Shown piece by piece: positions 36,260 through 36,316 of a stretch of DNA of 36,316 nucleotides (position 1 is its first letter; each line of letters begins with the position of its first letter). This DNA comes from Candidatus Contendobacter odensis Run_B_J11. Its GTDB lineage: Bacteria; Pseudomonadota; Gammaproteobacteria; Competibacterales; Competibacteraceae. Made by a program: the position numbers and the translations under genes. The notes beneath the pieces were generated by a model, which saw only the letters and a program-made list of their open reading frames with translations, was not told where the DNA came from and searched no databases. Location of the stretch: NCBI RefSeq assembly GCF_000531125.1, contig NZ_CBTK010000096.1:1-36316 (forward strand). The letters run 5' to 3'.

Positions 36260-36316
36260 TGGTTCGGACAGTTTTCTCTAACTTATTGATATGAATAGGG
36301 AGCCTTCGGTAGGGTA
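36260..36316. other. possible junction upstream of the DUF1156 remnant
   Basis: The DUF1156 frame closes at a minus-strand TAG (36278-36280), and the expected upstream methylase sequence is not seen. The remaining bases, including TAACTTATTGA, are unlike the coding sequence beside them. This may be the edge of another insertion or deletion cut off by the window. Confidence 0.3.

Overview
The window reads as chromosome of a GC-rich gammaproteobacterium. Supporting markers are EF-P with both EpmA and EpmB, OxyR with Cys199/Cys208, FabI, proteobacterial phosphatidylserine decarboxylase, PbpC, an LpxH-like phosphatase and a MshEN-type PilB ATPase. Relatives of Competibacter/Contendobacter are a reasonable guess, but there is no 16S gene here and the placement is inference. 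No rRNA, tRNA, CRISPR array or complete transposase gene was seen.

Layout. 0-0.7 kb: the tail of an unidentified gene and a short NotI-family restriction-enzyme remnant. 0.8-2.3 kb: malonyl-CoA decarboxylase. 2.4-7.9 kb, minus strand: a tight run of a PilB/GspE-like ATPase, an HDOD protein and mnhD-E-F-G (no mnhA/B/C). 8-10.2 kb: Sfp-type phosphopantetheinyl transferase, a divergent hotdog thioesterase, and galE. 10.3-12.4 kb: a membrane-anchored coiled-coil protein and a receiver-domain protein with a C-terminal membrane tail. 12.5-19.1 kb: two HupE/UreJ-like genes facing an ECF sigma / cupin anti-sigma pair, then a HupE/UreJ_2 protein with an EF-hand, a TPR protein and a secreted DUF4331 protein. 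19.3-21.3 kb: a FimX-like degenerate GGDEF-EAL protein. 21.4-26 kb: epmB, efp, a diiron/MBL-fold diguanylate cyclase and epmA. 26.1-29.8 kb: LpxH-like phosphatase, fabI, psd and oxyR. 30-34 kb: an isocitrate dehydrogenase fused to two CBS domains, a strong terminator, a REP-like palindrome and pbpC. 34.1-36.3 kb: a decayed, more AT-rich zone with a HAD/UbiA-type remnant, a truncated PEP-CTERM-like gene, and a DUF1156 methylase gene broken by two MITE-like elements.

How the genes work together. Three proteins point to c-di-GMP signalling around type IV pili or secretion: a MshEN ATPase, a FimX-like receptor and an oxygen-sensor-like cyclase. The efp/epmA/epmB genes form a nearly complete EF-P beta-lysylation pathway, with the cyclase lying between efp and epmA. 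The 12.5-19.1 kb block is the best candidate for an undescribed system: a sigma/anti-sigma switch next to three HupE-type membrane proteins, an exported TPR protein and an exported DUF4331 protein. It is plausibly an envelope metal or oxidative-stress module. The two window edges hold remnants of restriction or defence genes, so the core block lies between eroded accessory DNA.
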